Origin: an uncultured Bacilli bacterium
Lineage (GTDB): Bacteria > Bacillota_I > Bacilli_A > RF39 > UBA660
Assembly (NCBI GenBank): GCA_947628495.1
Contig: CANRAC010000011.1
Coordinates: 1 to 14,187 of the forward strand
DNA length: 14,187 bases
Direction: 5' to 3'
Positions 12,523-14,187 of this stretch are shown here, in pieces. A program made the position numbers and the translations under genes. The notes beneath the pieces were generated by a model. The model was not told where the DNA came from and made no database searches. It saw only the letters and a program-made list of their open reading frames with translations. Position 1 is the first letter of the stretch, and every line of letters starts with the position of its first letter.

Positions 12523-14172
12523 GTGAAGAAAAATTCATTTTTAGAAGGAAGCTTTATTGCCACCGCTTCAATTGTTTTTGTAAAAATATTAGGAATGCTT
12601 TATGTTATTCCTTTTTATGCGACGGTGGGAGTTAAGGGTGCTAGTTTATATGCTTATGCTTATACAATATACAATATCTTTTTAGATGTGGCTTCTGCGG
12701 GACTACCTATTGCCATCTCTAAATTAATAAATGAGTATAATACTTTAGGTAAAAAGGAAGCTAAAGTACGAGCTTATAAGATAGGGACAAGGATAGTGGG
12801 TGTTTTATCTCTAGTTTGCTTTTGCATCGTCTTCTTTTTTGCCAAATATATAGCCATTGCTATCTTAGGAGACTTACAAGGGGGAAATACAATTGCCGAT
12901 GTAACTTTAGTTATTCGTTGCGTTTCTTTTGCTATTTTAGTCATACCTTATCTTTCCGTATCCAAAGGGTATTTGCAAGGGCATCAGTATATTGAGCCTC
13001 CTTCTGTCAGTCAAGTATTAGAACAGTTAGTTAGAGTTGCCGTTTTAATAGGCGGTTCTTTTATCGCCATCAAGATTTTTAATTTACAAGTTTCCATTGG
13101 CGTCGGAATTGCTTTATTTGGTGCTTTAGCCGGGGGTATAGTAGCTTGTTTATATATTAAAAGGAAAATAAATCGTAATAAAAAAGCCTTAGATTTAGAA
13201 GGCAATTTAGCTAGAGATGATGTTCCTAATAAAGAAATAATTAAAAAAATCTTTGGTTATGCTATTCCCTTTATAATAATTGACACAGCCGTAAGCATAT
13301 ATCATTTTATCGATATGGTTTTAATTATTCGAACTTTAAATTATTTAGGATATAGTGCTACTAACGTAGAAATGATCACGAGTTCCATAGTAACCTATGC
13401 CCCGAAAATCAATATGATAATTTCTTCTTTAGCAACAGGAATGTCCGTTAGCTTAATTCCAACCATTGTGTCATCTTTTGTCAAGAAAGATTGGCAAGAT
13501 GTAAATGCTAAACTTAATAAAGCTTTGCAAATAATTCTCATTATATCATTGCCGATGGCGGTAGGAATATCCTTGCTTGCTAAGCCGGTTTGGGCCTTAT
13601 TTTATAATGTGAATAATTTTGGTTTTACGATTTTAAGTTTGAGTATCTTTACAGCTATCCTAACAAATGCTTTTGTAATAACTAGTTCTGTTTTACAAGG
13701 ACTTAACAAATTTAAAACCGTTTACTTAAGTACGATTTCCGGCTTTGCTACCAATGCCATTTTAGATGTACCTTTAATGTTACTGTTCCATCACCTTAAA
13801 TTGCCGCCTTATTATGGTGCTATTGTGGCGACGATGATTGGATATTTATTAACAATATTTATCACATTATTTACATTAAATAGACAAGAAAAGCTTAATT
13901 ATAAGCAAACGTTAAAACTTATAACTAAATCATTAATCCCACTTTTGGCTATGATAGGAGTAGTAGTGATTTTGAAATTATTAATTCCTTTTACTATCGC
14001 TAGTAAAGTAAGTTGTGTTATATATGTAGCTATAATAGCTTTAATAGGTGCATGCGTTTATCTATTTATTGCTTATAAAATGCATATCTTACAAGATATA
14101 TTTGGCCAAAATTTTATAAATAAACTTATCAAAAAACTTACTCTAGGTAGAGTAAATCTTTCTAAAAATTAA
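12523..14172 (+). CDS. SpoVB/MurJ-type MOP-superfamily lipid flippase
   Basis: 549 aa polytopic membrane protein with about 14 hydrophobic segments. It is a member of the oligosaccharide/lipid flippase (MVF/polysaccharide biosynthesis) group, expected to move undecaprenyl-linked wall precursors across the membrane. Family features are the opening FLEGSFIATASIVFVKILGMLYVIPFYATVG, the AGLPIAISKLINEY segment in the first loop, SVSKGYLQGHQYIEPPSVSQVLEQLVR in the middle and SSVLQGLNKFKT in the second half. This is the Firmicutes SpoVB/YtgP style; sequence alone does not say whether the substrate is vegetative lipid II or a sporulation precursor. Start GTG 12523 is preceded by AGGGA (12513-12517). 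The gene ends 15 nt before the window edge, so its terminator cannot be seen. Confidence 0.9.
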   Translation: MKKNSFLEGSFIATASIVFVKILGMLYVIPFYATVGVKGASLYAYAYTIYNIFLDVASAGLPIAISKLINEYNTLGKKEAKVRAYKIGTRIVGVLSLVCFCIVFFFAKYIAIAILGDLQGGNTIADVTLVIRCVSFAILVIPYLSVSKGYLQGHQYIEPPSVSQVLEQLVRVAVLIGGSFIAIKIFNLQVSIGVGIALFGALAGGIVACLYIKRKINRNKKALDLEGNLARDDVPNKEIIKKIFGYAIPFIIIDTAVSIYHFIDMVLIIRTLNYLGYSATNVEMITSSIVTYAPKINMIISSLATGMSVSLIPTIVSSFVKKDWQDVNAKLNKALQIILIISLPMAVGISLLAKPVWALFYNVNNFGFTILSLSIFTAILTNAFVITSSVLQGLNKFKTVYLSTISGFATNAILDVPLMLLFHHLKLPPYYGAIVATMIGYLLTIFITLFTLNRQEKLNYKQTLKLITKSLIPLLAMIGVVVILKLLIPFTIASKVSCVIYVAIIALIGACVYLFIAYKMHILQDIFGQNFINKLIKKLTLGRVNLSKN

Positions 14173-14187
14173 AGCATATACATATTT

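Overview
The window looks like chromosomal DNA from a very AT-rich relative of the Firmicutes/Bacilli, probably an uncultured gut Bacilli or Mollicutes-like lineage (RF39-type). This rests on strong AAGGAGG-type ribosome binding sites, Mycoplasma-like GatA residues, a SpoVB/MurJ-type flippase preceded by a Cse60-like sporulation-family peptide, and the Lys/Asn/Ile-rich proteins. The standard bacterial code applies: Trp is TGG and no gene reads through TGA. All eleven large or medium genes end in TAA.

Left part (1-4760): a tightly packed operon, aspS (5'-truncated by the window edge)-gatC-gatA-gatB, followed by tRNA-Leu(CAA) and its terminator. The AspRS has the sequence style I associate with alphaproteobacterial enzymes. 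Together with GatCAB in the same operon, this suggests that Asp-tRNA(Asn) and/or Glu-tRNA(Gln) are made by mischarging and then amidated.

Middle part (4740-5471): no gene longer than 30 codons. It holds two tandem, diverged copies of one module of about 330 bp. On the minus strand each has an extended -10 promoter, a structured leader and a tiny hydrophobic peptide (27 and 25 aa, both starting M-x-K-[KR]-[DE]-F). On the plus strand each has a promoter, a ~115-nt convergent RNA with a conserved GAAA stem-loop, a variable hairpin and a terminator ending at the peptide stop codon. Each antisense RNA carries segments complementary to the toxin leader. Each toxin mRNA can also pair its own leader with its 3' region, and the pairing sequences differ between copies while complementarity is kept. 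I read these as two type I toxin-antitoxin modules, not assignable by eye to a named family. A third plus-strand RNA module without a visible toxin lies at about 7034-7126.

Then comes a minus-strand ClpX-like AAA+ protein (5555-6913) with a novel N-terminal region, no zinc finger and no IGF loop. Three or four plus-strand genes follow, each with its own promoter or terminator: an unknown 174-aa protein, an exported Ala/Lys/Glu stalk protein with a C-terminal Listeria-Bacteroides-type beta domain, an unknown 149-aa protein, and a large unknown 813-aa protein with two receiver-like alpha/beta segments. The window closes with the Cse60-like peptide and the 549-aa flippase.
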